A DNA stretch of 64,000 bases, from assembly GCF_000382265.1 (NCBI RefSeq), contig NZ_KB907992.1, forward strand, positions 1 through 64,000, in the 5' to 3' direction. Shown here one piece after another: positions 18,222-26,091 of the stretch (the first letter of the stretch is position 1; each line of letters opens with the position of its first letter). The notes beneath the pieces were generated by a model. That model saw only the letters and a program-made list of their open reading frames with translations. It was not told where the DNA came from and searched no databases. The DNA is from Yoonia vestfoldensis DSM 16212. Lineage in GTDB: Bacteria; Pseudomonadota; Alphaproteobacteria; Rhodobacterales; Rhodobacteraceae. The position numbers and the translations under genes are program-made.

Positions 18222-18446
18222 TTACGACGTCACTTCCCTTGCGGCAGAGAAGCTGCAGCCATAGCCGTCGCTGGCCGCGGGCGTCGGGGTTTGTGCGGGG
18301 GTCAGGCCGCAGCTTTGCGTGGCTGCGTTGAAGGTCATGCCCACGGGGCAGCTTTGGGCCACGGGTTCGGCGGGGGTAGGCAGGGTCGTTTCCTGGGCGA
18401 ATGCCGCGGCGGGCAGCATGGCCAAGGCAAGTACGATCAAACGCAT
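18222..18446 (-). CDS. Small secreted protein, unknown function
   Basis: 74 residues with a clean signal peptide (MRLIVLALAMLPAAAFAQ). The short mature part holds CPVGMTFNAATQSCG and a Cys near the end. The ATG at 18446 is preceded by AGGAGG at ideal spacing. The CPxGxxFN...QSC pattern resembles short Cys-containing exported peptides, but no named family is recognised. Adenylate-kinase-like or enzyme motifs are absent. Confidence 0.6.
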   Translation of the reverse strand: MRLIVLALAMLPAAAFAQETTLPTPAEPVAQSCPVGMTFNAATQSCGLTPAQTPTPAASDGYGCSFSAAREVTS

Positions 18447-18535
18447 GTCGTCCTCCTGTGTTGACACTAGGTCAAGCATAGGCCGGAACGCGGAAATCAC
18501 AAACGTTCCAGAACGTCGCACCCTGAAATCGCGCG

Positions 18536-18799
18536 TCAGACCGCCTGCAAGCCGCGCAAATGGGCAAATTCGTCGCGGTTTTCGCAATATGCGGGCGCTT
18601 GCGGCAGGACCGGCATCGCCGCCAGCAGCTTGTCGCATTTGCCGACTTGGCTGCAGCCACGGCAGCGCGTAACCATATCGGCATAGTCGGGCGCGTCGAT
18701 CTGGCGTTCGTCCAGCGCGGTCGACAGGTTGACCCCGCAGGCCTTGGACATCTTCACCACTCGCAGGAAATGTTCGCGCATGTCACCCAATGTTTGCAT
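18536..18799 (-). CDS. DUF6455 family protein
   Basis: 87 residues. The pattern MVTRCRGCSQVGKC, then a further conserved Cys in APAYCENRDEF, is what I recognise from DUF6455, a small cysteine-rich family common in Rhodobacterales. Four Cys could bind a metal; function is unknown. The ATG at 18799 is preceded by GGAGG. The frame stays open upstream to 18976, but without ribosome-binding support. Confidence 0.8.
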   Translation of the reverse strand: MQTLGDMREHFLRVVKMSKACGVNLSTALDERQIDAPDYADMVTRCRGCSQVGKCDKLLAAMPVLPQAPAYCENRDEFAHLRGLQAV

Positions 18800-18872
18800 C
18801 TTGGACCTCCATTTGATGCACCCAGATTGGCACGGGTGATTCCCGTGGTCCTTGCGCTGGATCAAATGGGCG

Positions 18873-19232
18873 TCACAAGACGAGCCCCGCGATGACGCAG
18901 ACCCAGGCCACGCCGACCGCGATCCCGGTGACCGCAACAGCCGCCGACCCGCAATCCTTGGCGTATTTGGCCGCATCCCGCCGCGTCAGCCCGATGTCGT
19001 CGACGACCCGTTCGATCGCTGTGTTCACGCATTCCGCCGCCAGCACGAAAAGGCCCCCCATCAGCAGCATCCCCCGTTCCGCCCCCGAGAGCGGCAGCAC
19101 GAAGGCCAGTACGCCAAAGACCGCGTTCAGCACCAGCCATTGCGCCATCGACCCTTCGGTGCGGCAGACATGGACGAACCCGTCCCACGACCAGATCGCC
19201 CTTTGCCGCACCCGCATCACCTGTCGCCACAT
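18873..19232 (-). CDS. dgkA: Diacylglycerol kinase (prokaryotic DgkA)
   Basis: A 119-residue three-helix membrane enzyme that phosphorylates diacylglycerol, recycling lipid headgroup by-products. The family signature ECVNTAIERVVDDI is at 67-80 and KDCGSAAV at 92-99. Three hydrophobic segments fit DgkA topology. GGGAG precedes the ATG at 19232. It is the first of a run of minus-strand genes (dgkA, DUF6455, secreted protein) but is separated from DUF6455 by 73 bp. Confidence 0.9.
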   Translation of the reverse strand: MWRQVMRVRQRAIWSWDGFVHVCRTEGSMAQWLVLNAVFGVLAFVLPLSGAERGMLLMGGLFVLAAECVNTAIERVVDDIGLTRRDAAKYAKDCGSAAVAVTGIAVGVAWVCVIAGLVL

Positions 19233-19367
19233 GGCATCTCCCTTTCCCGTTACCCCGAGCGCAAAATGCTGCAATGTGCGCGGCCTGCCAAGACCTCCGC
19301 GTGACCCTACGGAACATTTGACGCGCGGACAGAGTCATCCACATCATGAAAGAGCTTGGAGTTCGCC

Positions 19368-20006
19368 ATGTATCCCACCCCCGCCCGATCCGAACGCATC
19401 GCCGACGGCACTGTGCATGCGCTTGGCGTGATTGGCGCGGTGGCGGGCGCGGTGGTGTTGCTGGTCTGGGCGGCGGGTACCGCAAGCGCCGCACAGATCA
19501 CCGCGCTTGCTGTCTATGGTGCCACGCTGATCGCGACCTTCGTCGCCTCGGCGGCCTATCATCTGGTGCCATGGCACGACATCCGCCCCGTCCTGCGCCG
19601 GTTCGATCATGCCGCGATCTATCTGAAAATCGCGGGGACCTATACGCCGCTGGTGGTGATGATCGGCAGCGGTTTTGCCTATCTGGTGCTGGGGATCGTC
19701 TGGGCGCTGGCGCTGATCGGCGTGGTGCTCAAGCTGTTTTTCTGGCGTGCGCCGGGGCGGTTCGGCCCCGCGCTCTATCTGGTGATGGGCTGGCTCAGCG
19801 TTGCACTTGTCTGGTCGCTTTGGCCCATCGTGCCGCTATCCACCATGATCCTGATCGCGGTCGGCGGGTTGCTTTATACTGCAGGCGTGCCGTTCTACGC
19901 AGCCGAGCGGTTGCGCTATTCCACGGCGATCTGGCACGGATTCGTCTTGGTCGCCTCGGCCTGTTTCTTCATCGCCATCGCGACAGGTGTGGCGGCACAG
20001 GGCTAA
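19368..20006 (+). CDS. Hemolysin III / PAQR-family membrane protein
   Basis: 212 residues with seven hydrophobic helices. Hallmarks are the conserved His in AAYHLVPW, the FDHAAIYLKIAGTYTP motif and the late WHGFV, which together form the metal site of the PAQR/YqfA family. Despite the name, bacterial members are thought to influence membrane lipid homeostasis rather than lysis. GGAG six bases before the ATG at 19368 fixes the start. Its stop overlaps the converging M48 peptidase gene by 4 bp. Confidence 0.9.
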   Translation: MYPTPARSERIADGTVHALGVIGAVAGAVVLLVWAAGTASAAQITALAVYGATLIATFVASAAYHLVPWHDIRPVLRRFDHAAIYLKIAGTYTPLVVMIGSGFAYLVLGIVWALALIGVVLKLFFWRAPGRFGPALYLVMGWLSVALVWSLWPIVPLSTMILIAVGGLLYTAGVPFYAAERLRYSTAIWHGFVLVASACFFIAIATGVAAQG

Positions 20007-20722
20007 AGCGTCGCCGCAACCTCGCGCACCACGCGCAGCCGGTCGGCATTGGCCGGATGCGTGCCAAGGAAACGGTTGCCCGGATCAGGGATGCGGAAAA
20101 AGAATTCGGACCCGCGCAACGGGTTGAACCCCGCCGCATGGGCGATACGGGTGCCCGTGGCATCGGCCTCCAACTCGAAATTGCGGGAATAGGCGCGCGC
20201 GGCGACGGTCGCCCCCAATTGCTGGGCGGACTGAATCGCATCGGGCGAATTGCCCCCCAAGGCCCCCGCCAAGCCGCCGATCAGCGTCGCCCCCAAAACG
20301 GCATTCTGCTGCTGGCGCGCGATATGGCCTTCGATGTGATGCGCTGTCTCATGGGCCAGCACAAAGGCGATTTCATCGACATTGCGCGCATCCGAGATCA
20401 ACCGTTCGGTGAACACGATGACAGGGCGGCCAGAGCGGTCAAGCGTCTGATAGGCGTTCATCGGCGCGCCGGGCCGGTCGTCCACAAGGATCAGGAAATC
20501 GCAGTTGCTGTTGTTGCCACGCTGGCGGCAGATCTGCTCGGCCACAGGTTCGATCCGGGTCACGGCGGTGCGGAAATTCGCCATTGTCTGCCCCGCAGGC
20601 AGGCGCGCACCGCTGTCGATTGGCGGCTGTACCACTGGCGTCGCGCGCGACGGAGGAGGTGCCGTGTCAAGCGGCGCACAAGCGGCCAGAACCAAGGCGA
20701 AAAGAACCGCGACAAGACGCAT
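20003..20722 (-). CDS. M48-family metallopeptidase lipoprotein
   Basis: 239 residues. The lipoprotein signal ends in LAAC (Cys 15). The zinc site HETAH is at 124-128, with the third ligand Glu in NFELEADATG near residue 188. M48 peptidases of this size (YcaL/LoiP/BepA-like) are periplasmic and handle misfolded outer-membrane proteins. The mature N-terminus is Pro-rich and carries no TPR repeats, so it resembles LoiP more than BepA. Start ATG at 20722 is set by the signal peptide. Confidence 0.9.
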   Translation of the reverse strand: MRLVAVLFALVLAACAPLDTAPPPSRATPVVQPPIDSGARLPAGQTMANFRTAVTRIEPVAEQICRQRGNNSNCDFLILVDDRPGAPMNAYQTLDRSGRPVIVFTERLISDARNVDEIAFVLAHETAHHIEGHIARQQQNAVLGATLIGGLAGALGGNSPDAIQSAQQLGATVAARAYSRNFELEADATGTRIAHAAGFNPLRGSEFFFRIPDPGNRFLGTHPANADRLRVVREVAATL

Positions 20723-20824
20723 ATGTTGCTCCGGCAAATGGCAGGGTAAAACAAACAATAGCATGTTGCCGCTGCCCTGCCAGTCACGATTGCTTGGCTT
20801 GCGATGACCCGCTAGGCTGATTTC

Positions 20825-21058
20825 ATGTTTAGCATCGAACACGATTATGACGCGACCGTGGTGACCCTTGTCGACGAGGGCAAATCGCCGTTGCGCGAGG
20901 ATGTGATCATCAACGCCTTTGATGATTGCGTGACACTGACCCAATATGATCCGCGCAGCGACAGCGACGTGCAGATCACCATGTCGATGACCCAGTTGCG
21001 CGACCTGCAAGCCGCCCTCGACCTGCCCGAAGGCATCTACAGGCTGCGCAAGGCATGA
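20825..21058 (+). CDS. Conserved small protein coupled to the deacetylase gene
   Basis: 77 residues, acidic, probably alpha/beta (TVVTLVDEGK, then AFDDCVTLTQYDPRSDSDVQITMSMTQLRDLQAAL). Its stop overlaps the ATG of the deacetylase gene in an ATGA, implying translational coupling. No family recognised; no membrane segment or metal motif. The overlap suggests a partner or regulator of the deacetylase, but that is inference. Confidence 0.7.
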   Translation: MFSIEHDYDATVVTLVDEGKSPLREDVIINAFDDCVTLTQYDPRSDSDVQITMSMTQLRDLQAALDLPEGIYRLRKA

Positions 21059-22158
21059 CGACGGGCTTTTTCTGGGACGAACGCTGTTTCTGGCATGGCG
21101 GTGGCAATTATGCGGGCATGCTGCCGGTGGGTGGGCTGGTGCAGCCGCTGGATGGCGGCTTGCCGGAAAGCCCGGAAACCAAGCGCCGGTTGAAGAACCT
21201 GATCGAGGTGACGGGTTTGGCCCGCGATCTGGCCATGCACGGGGCCGCACCTGCCAGCACCGACGATCTGCTGCGCGTGCATCCCGCGCAGTATCTGGAC
21301 CGGTTCAAGGCGCTGTCGGATGCCGGTGGCGGCGAATTGGGCCGCCGCACGCCCTTCGGTCCCGGCGGATACGAGATTGCGGCGCTGTCGGCGGGGCTGG
21401 CCAAAGCCGCGCTTTTCGCCGTGCTCAAAGGCGAGATGGACAATGCCTATGCTTTGTCGCGCCCGCCCGGCCATCACTGCCTGCCGGATTTTCCCAACGG
21501 GTTCTGCCTGCTCAACAATATCGGCATCGCGATCGAGGCTGCGCGCACGGCGGGCCTTGCCCAGCGGTTCGCCGTGCTCGACTGGGATGTGCATCACGGC
21601 AACGGGACCGAAGCCGTTTTCTATGACCGCGCCGATGTGCTGACCGTGTCGATCCATCAGGACCGCAATTATCCTATGGATACCGGAGCTTTTGCCGACC
21701 GCGGTGCCGGGGCGGGTATGGGTTTCAACCTCAACATCCCGCTGCCGCCCGGCACCGGACACAAGGGGTATCTGGCGGCGATGGACCGCCTTGCCCTGCC
21801 CGCGATCCGCGCTTTTGCGCCTGATGTGCTGATCATCGCCTGCGGTTATGACGCGGCGGCGAACGATCCGTTGGGGCGGATGCTGGCCACGGCGGAAACC
21901 TTTGCCCAGATGACCGGACAGGTGATGGACCTTGCGCGCGACATCTGCGATGGGCGGTTGGTGATGGTTCACGAAGGTGGGTATTCGGAAACCTATGTGC
22001 CGTTTTGCGGACATGCGGTGCTGCAAAGGATGTCCGGCAGCGATGTCGACGCTCCCGACCCGTTTTCCGGGGTGTTTCCACTGAGACAGCCAGACGCCCG
22101 GTTCGATGCTTATCTAGACACCGTGTTCGACCAGATGACCGGACGCTTGCAGACATGA
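21055..22158 (+). CDS. Histone-deacetylase-family hydrolase (class II type)
   Basis: A 367-residue zinc hydrolase of the arginase/deacetylase fold. RPPGHHC places the catalytic His pair at 140-141. DWDVHHGNGT at 176-185 supplies zinc ligands Asp 178 and His 180, and CGYDAAANDPLG near residue 263 the third acidic ligand. Bacterial members act on acetylated polyamines, acetoin-type substrates or protein lysines; the substrate here cannot be assigned. Homospermidine synthase at 46693 shows polyamines matter in this organism, so acetylpolyamine amidohydrolase activity is plausible. Confidence 0.9.
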   Translation: MTTGFFWDERCFWHGGGNYAGMLPVGGLVQPLDGGLPESPETKRRLKNLIEVTGLARDLAMHGAAPASTDDLLRVHPAQYLDRFKALSDAGGGELGRRTPFGPGGYEIAALSAGLAKAALFAVLKGEMDNAYALSRPPGHHCLPDFPNGFCLLNNIGIAIEAARTAGLAQRFAVLDWDVHHGNGTEAVFYDRADVLTVSIHQDRNYPMDTGAFADRGAGAGMGFNLNIPLPPGTGHKGYLAAMDRLALPAIRAFAPDVLIIACGYDAAANDPLGRMLATAETFAQMTGQVMDLARDICDGRLVMVHEGGYSETYVPFCGHAVLQRMSGSDVDAPDPFSGVFPLRQPDARFDAYLDTVFDQMTGRLQT

Positions 22159-22187
22159 AAAAGGCGCGCCCGGTACGGGCGCGCCTT
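22157..22187 (-). terminator. Rho-independent terminator of the HdeA-like gene
   Basis: Perfect 11-bp arms aaggcgcgccc (22161-22171) and gggcgcgcctt (22177-22187) with a 5-nt loop. The T run is on the minus strand (five T), so it terminates the minus-strand gene at 22218-22487; it abuts the deacetylase stop codon. Confidence 0.8.
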
Positions 22188-22217
22188 CGATCAGGTCAGT
22201 CTCTCAAACTTGCGCGA

Positions 22218-22487
22218 TCAGTCGTCGCTAGATGTTTCAAGCACTTCGACGACTGGCGTCATGTCGTTACCGGTGCAGACGATCTCGACATCGGAGATTG
22301 TCGTTTCTTGCAACGAACCACCCTCTGATGCGGCAACCAGCTCACTCAGCATGGACTCTTGATCCAACTGTTCCATGGCCAGAAACTCGGCGCAGGTTGT
22401 TTCATTCATGTCTGTCATCGTTTGTGCAGAAACAACGCCTGCTACAAAGGTCAGGGCGAAGGCGGTTGTTGCGAAAATCTTATTCAT
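22218..22487 (-). CDS. HdeA/HdeB-like periplasmic protein
   Basis: 89 residues with a signal peptide (MNKIFATTAFALTFVAGVVSA) and a mature part of about 67 residues, acidic and helical, with exactly two Cys (TTCAEFLAM and EIVCTGND). The TCxEFLxM start and single disulfide frame resemble the acid-stress chaperones HdeA and HdeB; that family placement is an inference from pattern and size. GGAG precedes the ATG at 22487. A strong terminator follows, so it is probably monocistronic and well expressed. Confidence 0.6.
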   Translation of the reverse strand: MNKIFATTAFALTFVAGVVSAQTMTDMNETTCAEFLAMEQLDQESMLSELVAASEGGSLQETTISDVEIVCTGNDMTPVVEVLETSSDD

Positions 22488-22610
22488 GTTTTTTCTCCGT
22501 CTCAATTAGGTCTGCGTCATGCGCAGCTGTCTAGTCAACGGACGTCGCACCAATCCTTTCCACGTTTCATGATCACGAAAATCACAAGGAATAGTGATCG
22601 ACGATTTTTC

Positions 22611-23078
22611 TCACCGCAGCGACGTCGCATAGGTTTCTAGCTGCGTCGTCGCGGTGCCCCATCCGTCGAAGAAGCCCATGTCTGCGTGAGACTTGCATGT
22701 CTCGGGCGTCCTGTGCCGCGCGGTGGCGGTATAGATCGTGCCCCCTGCGCCATCATCCGAAAACGTCAGGATCGCGGTCATGAAAGGGTCGGCGGCAGGT
22801 TTCCACCCTTCGGTATAGGTGTCGGTAAAGACCAGCCGTTCGCCATCCACGATTTCAAGAAAGACGCCTTTATTCTGGATGATGGTGCCATCGACGTCGA
22901 AGGTCGTGTTGAACCGGCCGCCGACACGCAGGTCGATCTCGCAGGCGGTCACGGCATTCGGCTTTGGCACGAAGAAGTATTTGATGTGATCAGGCGTCGT
23001 CCAGCATTCCCAGATCAGCCGCCGCGGCGCGGCAAGTATGCGCGTAAAGCTCAGATCGGTTTCGGGATCGAGGATCAT
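22611..23078 (-). CDS. SRPBCC (AHSA1-like) domain protein
   Basis: 155 residues. The start LSFTRILAAPRRLIWECWTTPDHIKYFFVP is the typical first strand and helix of the START/Bet v1-like AHSA1 family, and the end (GFFDGWGTATTQLETYATS) is its long C-terminal helix. Such proteins bind hydrophobic ligands or act as small regulators; no ligand can be named. AAAGGA lies 9 bp before the ATG at 23078; an earlier in-frame Met at about 23108 has no such site. Confidence 0.85.
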   Translation of the reverse strand: MILDPETDLSFTRILAAPRRLIWECWTTPDHIKYFFVPKPNAVTACEIDLRVGGRFNTTFDVDGTIIQNKGVFLEIVDGERLVFTDTYTEGWKPAADPFMTAILTFSDDGAGGTIYTATARHRTPETCKSHADMGFFDGWGTATTQLETYATSLR

Positions 23079-23266
23079 GTGTCGCGTTCCTTTCAAAGCC
23101 ATCATGTGATCGCCCGACCGGCGGGGCGACGGCCTTGGGTGACACGGATTGCGGCCCACGTCACTTGGGATTGATCGTGACCAATCGTCATCGTCTTTGC
23201 GCGTGCAGCCGTTGCCTCTGACGGTTGGACCCCTTATCTCTGTTCCACTCAACCGCAGGAGCCGCC

Positions 23267-23845
23267 ATGCCCACGCCAAACCCCGAAGCTCTTGCCTTTC
23301 TGTTGTCGCGCCGGTCGCGCCCTGCAAAGACGCTGGCCATGCCGGTCCCGGATCAGGCCATGGTGGAAACGCTCCTGACCGCCGCCGCGCGCACGCCCGA
23401 TCATGGCAAGCTGGAACCCTGGCGCTTTGTCGTGCTGACAAAGCCTGCGCTGACCCGCCTTGCAGCCCTTGTGCCTGCGCGCGGCGCGGCTTTGGGCATC
23501 GCGCCTGACCGGATCGCCAAGGCGCAGGACCAATATGCCATGGCCGATCTGGCCGTTGCGGTGGTCAGCAGCCCCAAGGCGTCCGACAAGATTCCACCGG
23601 TCGAACAGGTCTATTCTGCGGGGGCTGTCTGTCTGGCCTTGGTAAACGCAGCCCTTGCGGCGGGTTGGGGGGCGAACTGGCTGTCCGGCTGGCCAAGCCA
23701 CGACCGCGATTTCATCCGTGACGGGCTGGGACTGTCCGATCATGAAAGCATCGCCGGGCTGATCCACATTGGCACGGAAACCAGCGCGCCACCGGACCGG
23801 CCTAGGCCAGACCTTGCAGCAATCACGACGTGGATGACTGCATGA
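23267..23845 (+). CDS. Nitroreductase family protein (YdjA-like)
   Basis: A 192-residue single-domain FMN-dependent oxidoreductase. LSRRSRPAKTL at residues 12-22 and AARTPDHGKLEPWRFVVL at about 44-61 are the FMN-phosphate and ring-contact segments of the compact YdjA group, which lack part of the usual helical insertion. GAGAVCLALVNAALAAGWGANWLSGW covers the second FMN contact. Physiological substrate unknown. AGGAG precedes the ATG at 23267. Its stop overlaps the EI24 gene start by 4 bp. Confidence 0.9.
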   Translation: MPTPNPEALAFLLSRRSRPAKTLAMPVPDQAMVETLLTAAARTPDHGKLEPWRFVVLTKPALTRLAALVPARGAALGIAPDRIAKAQDQYAMADLAVAVVSSPKASDKIPPVEQVYSAGAVCLALVNAALAAGWGANWLSGWPSHDRDFIRDGLGLSDHESIAGLIHIGTETSAPPDRPRPDLAAITTWMTA

Positions 23846-24528
23846 TCCTGTCGTCCTTCCTGCTGGCAATCTCACAGATGAACGACCCCCGGTTTCGCAG
23901 TGTGCTGTGGCGGGGTGTCGGGCTGACCATCGCGCTGCTCGTCGGACTCTATGCAGGCGTGCTCTGGCTGATCCAGATACTGACCGCCGAACCGATCATC
24001 CTGCCCGGCGTCGGTCAGATCACTTGGCTGGGCGATCTGCTAAGCTGGGGATCGCTTGGCGTGATGATCGTGCTTTCGGTGTTCCTGATGGTGCCGGTGG
24101 CTTCGGCCATCACGTCGCTGTTTCTGGACGAGGTGGCGCAGGCGGTCGAGGACAAACATTTTCCAGACTTGCCGGCGATGCCCTCCGTGGGTTTTTTCGA
24201 AGGGCTGCGTGATACGGTCAGTTTCCTCGGCCTGCTGATCGCGGCCAACCTGCTGGCCTTCATACTCTACGCCGCTCTGCCCTATGCGGCGTTTTTCATC
24301 TTTTATGCGCTCAACGGGTTCCTGCTGGGGCGCGAATATTTCCAGCTTGCCGCGATGCGCCGGATCGGCCGGGCGGATGCAAAAGATTTGTGGAAACGCC
24401 ACCAGGGCACGATCTGGCTGGCCGGTTGCCTGATGGCGGTGCCGCTGTCATTCCCGTTCATCAACCTGCTGATCCCCGTGTTGGGGGCAGCGACCTTTAC
24501 CCACCTGTTTCACAGGCTCAATCGCTGA
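23842..24528 (+). CDS. EI24-domain (CysZ-like) membrane protein
   Basis: 228 residues with four or more hydrophobic segments. The arrangement MILSSFLLAISQMNDPRFRSVLWRG, VPVASAITSLFLDEVAQAVE and the hydrophilic FLLGREYFQLAAMRRI is characteristic of the EI24/CysZ family, some of which carry sulfate. The start ATG (23842) overlaps the nitroreductase stop (23845) as ATGA, implying coupled translation. No cysteine-synthesis gene is adjacent, so sulfate transport is only a family-based suggestion. Confidence 0.85.
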   Translation: MILSSFLLAISQMNDPRFRSVLWRGVGLTIALLVGLYAGVLWLIQILTAEPIILPGVGQITWLGDLLSWGSLGVMIVLSVFLMVPVASAITSLFLDEVAQAVEDKHFPDLPAMPSVGFFEGLRDTVSFLGLLIAANLLAFILYAALPYAAFFIFYALNGFLLGREYFQLAAMRRIGRADAKDLWKRHQGTIWLAGCLMAVPLSFPFINLLIPVLGAATFTHLFHRLNR

Positions 24529-24802
24529 GGGTTGCAGGCCCCATCCGGTCGAACATGTCGATGTCACGGACCGAGATGACCCCCGACAGGATGATCGCCG
24601 CGATCACGCACCAGATCGGCACGGCCCAATAGGTTGTGATTTTCGCCTTCCGGCCGACCTGCGCATCCGCCGGGGCCGAGGCATGGGTGCCCGGCACGAT
24701 CTCGCCCGTGTCGCCCTGACTGACCATGCGCAGCGGGAGGACGATGAAGAACACCATCGACCAGATAACCATGAACAGAACGATTCCCGATGTGATACCC
24801 AC
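24518..24802 (-). CDS. DUF1467 family protein
   Basis: 94 residues with two hydrophobic helices at about 5-25 and 59-78. The segment IVLPLRMVSQGDTGEIVPGTHASAPADAQVGRKAKIT between them is the signature I recognise for DUF1467, a small alphaproteobacterial membrane family of unknown function. Its last 11 bases overlap the end of the EI24 gene on the other strand. It lies 39 bp downstream of the epimerase gene on the same strand and often accompanies it in related genomes. Confidence 0.85.
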   Translation of the reverse strand: MGITSGIVLFMVIWSMVFFIVLPLRMVSQGDTGEIVPGTHASAPADAQVGRKAKITTYWAVPIWCVIAAIILSGVISVRDIDMFDRMGPATLSD

Positions 24803-24841
24803 GATGTTTCCTTTCGTCGTTGCCTGTCAGATACGCCGTTT

Positions 24842-25246
24842 TCAGACCTGTTCAAGCTCGATCAGGCAACCGTTGAAATCCTTGGGGTGCAGGAACAGCA
24901 CGGGTTTGCCATGCGCGCCGATCTTGGGCTCGCCCCCGCCCAGCACACGCGCGCCCTGCGCAAGCAGGTGATCGCGCGCGGTCAGGATGTCGTCGACCTC
25001 GTAGCAGACATGGTGGATGCCGCCGGACGGGTTCTTGTCCAGAAAACCCTGAATCGGCGACTGATCGCCCAAAGGATAGAGCAATTCGATCTTGGTGTTG
25101 GGCAGCGCGATGAAAACCACGGTCACGCCGTGGTCCGGTTCATCCTGCGGCGCTCCGACATCGGCACCGAGCATCTGGCGATATTGCGCACTTGCCGCAG
25201 CCAGATCGGGCACGGCGATGGCGACATGGTTCAGGCGTCCGATCAT
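24842..25246 (-). CDS. mce: Methylmalonyl-CoA epimerase
   Basis: A 134-residue VOC-fold metalloenzyme interconverting the 2R and 2S epimers of methylmalonyl-CoA. Metal ligands fit His in RLNHVAIAV, His in GGIHHVCYEV and Glu in GCLIELEQ, with the family's GRLNHVAIAVPDL start. It works with the mutase, whose GTPase chaperone MeaB is encoded at 5335. The ATG at 25246 gives the usual length. Divergent from the response-regulator gene. Confidence 0.92.
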   Translation of the reverse strand: MIGRLNHVAIAVPDLAAASAQYRQMLGADVGAPQDEPDHGVTVVFIALPNTKIELLYPLGDQSPIQGFLDKNPSGGIHHVCYEVDDILTARDHLLAQGARVLGGGEPKIGAHGKPVLFLHPKDFNGCLIELEQV

Positions 25247-25374
25247 TGCGATCCTCCTTGTTGCGTTCCCGTTATGCCGGAGCAGGCCAGACGGTGCAAC
25301 GCACGTCCGCATTAAGGGTGCGTTCACCCTGACCTGCTCAAACTGTCTGGTAGCCAATGAAAGGACGAATCGCC

Positions 25375-26091
25375 ATGGACGGAACCGAAAGCCTCTTGGT
25401 CACCCGCGCACCGACAGCCCAACGGCCCCTGATGGGGCTGACGGTGCTACTTGTCGAAGACAGCCGTTTCGCCAGCGAAGCCGTGCGCCTGCTCTGCCTG
25501 CGGTCGGGCGCGCGTATCCGGCGCGCCGACAGTCTGCATACCGCGCAGCGGCATCTGGCGGTCTATCGCCCGTCGGTCGCTCTGGTCGATCTGGGGCTGC
25601 CAGACGGGTCAGGGCTGGATCTGATCGGCACCCTTGCGCGCATGGCGCCGCGCATCCAGGTGATCATCGGCACAAGCGGTGATGAAACCGCCCGTGATGC
25701 GGTGATCAGGGCGGGGGCAGATGGATTTCTGGCCAAGCCGATCGACAATCTGGCAGCCTTTCAGACCGCGATCCTGCAACACCTGCCATCGGACAGGCAG
25801 CCGCCAAGCCCGCGCACCTTGCCGGACGAACGGGTGGAACCCGACAGGATCGCGTTGCGCGATGATCTTTCGCAGGTCGCGCAACTGCTTGGACAGCCTG
25901 ATCCAACCCGTACGCTGCCCTATGTGATGCAATTCCTTGGGGATGTGGCACGCAATGGAAAGGACGCCGACCTGTCCCGTGCCGTCCGGGCGGTCGAAAC
26001 CTCGCGGAACAGGTCACAGAATCCCCGCGCCCATATCATGGCGCTGTCGCAACTGGTGCAGCAGCGCATCGCGGCGGGCGGCCTGATTTAG
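25375..26091 (+). CDS. Orphan response regulator with unassigned C-terminal domain
   Basis: 238 residues. The receiver domain spans about 22-145: acidic pocket E28/D29 (LLVEDS), phospho-acceptor D72 ([10 protein letters not shown]), Thr/Ser 100-101 and K121 (LAKPID). After an 18-residue Pro-rich linker, the C-terminal 95 residues are helical and show no HTH, GGDEF or phosphatase motif. AAAGGA before the ATG at 25375 favours it over a Met at 25357. No sensor kinase is adjacent. Its stop overlaps the tail of the converging aspS by 4 bp. Confidence 0.8.
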   Translation: MDGTESLLVTRAPTAQRPLMGLTVLLVEDSRFASEAVRLLCLRSGARIRRADSLHTAQRHLAVYRPSVALVDLGLPDGSGLDLIGTLARMAPRIQVIIGTSGDETARDAVIRAGADGFLAKPIDNLAAFQTAILQHLPSDRQPPSPRTLPDERVEPDRIALRDDLSQVAQLLGQPDPTRTLPYVMQFLGDVARNGKDADLSRAVRAVETSRNRSQNPRAHIMALSQLVQQRIAAGGLI

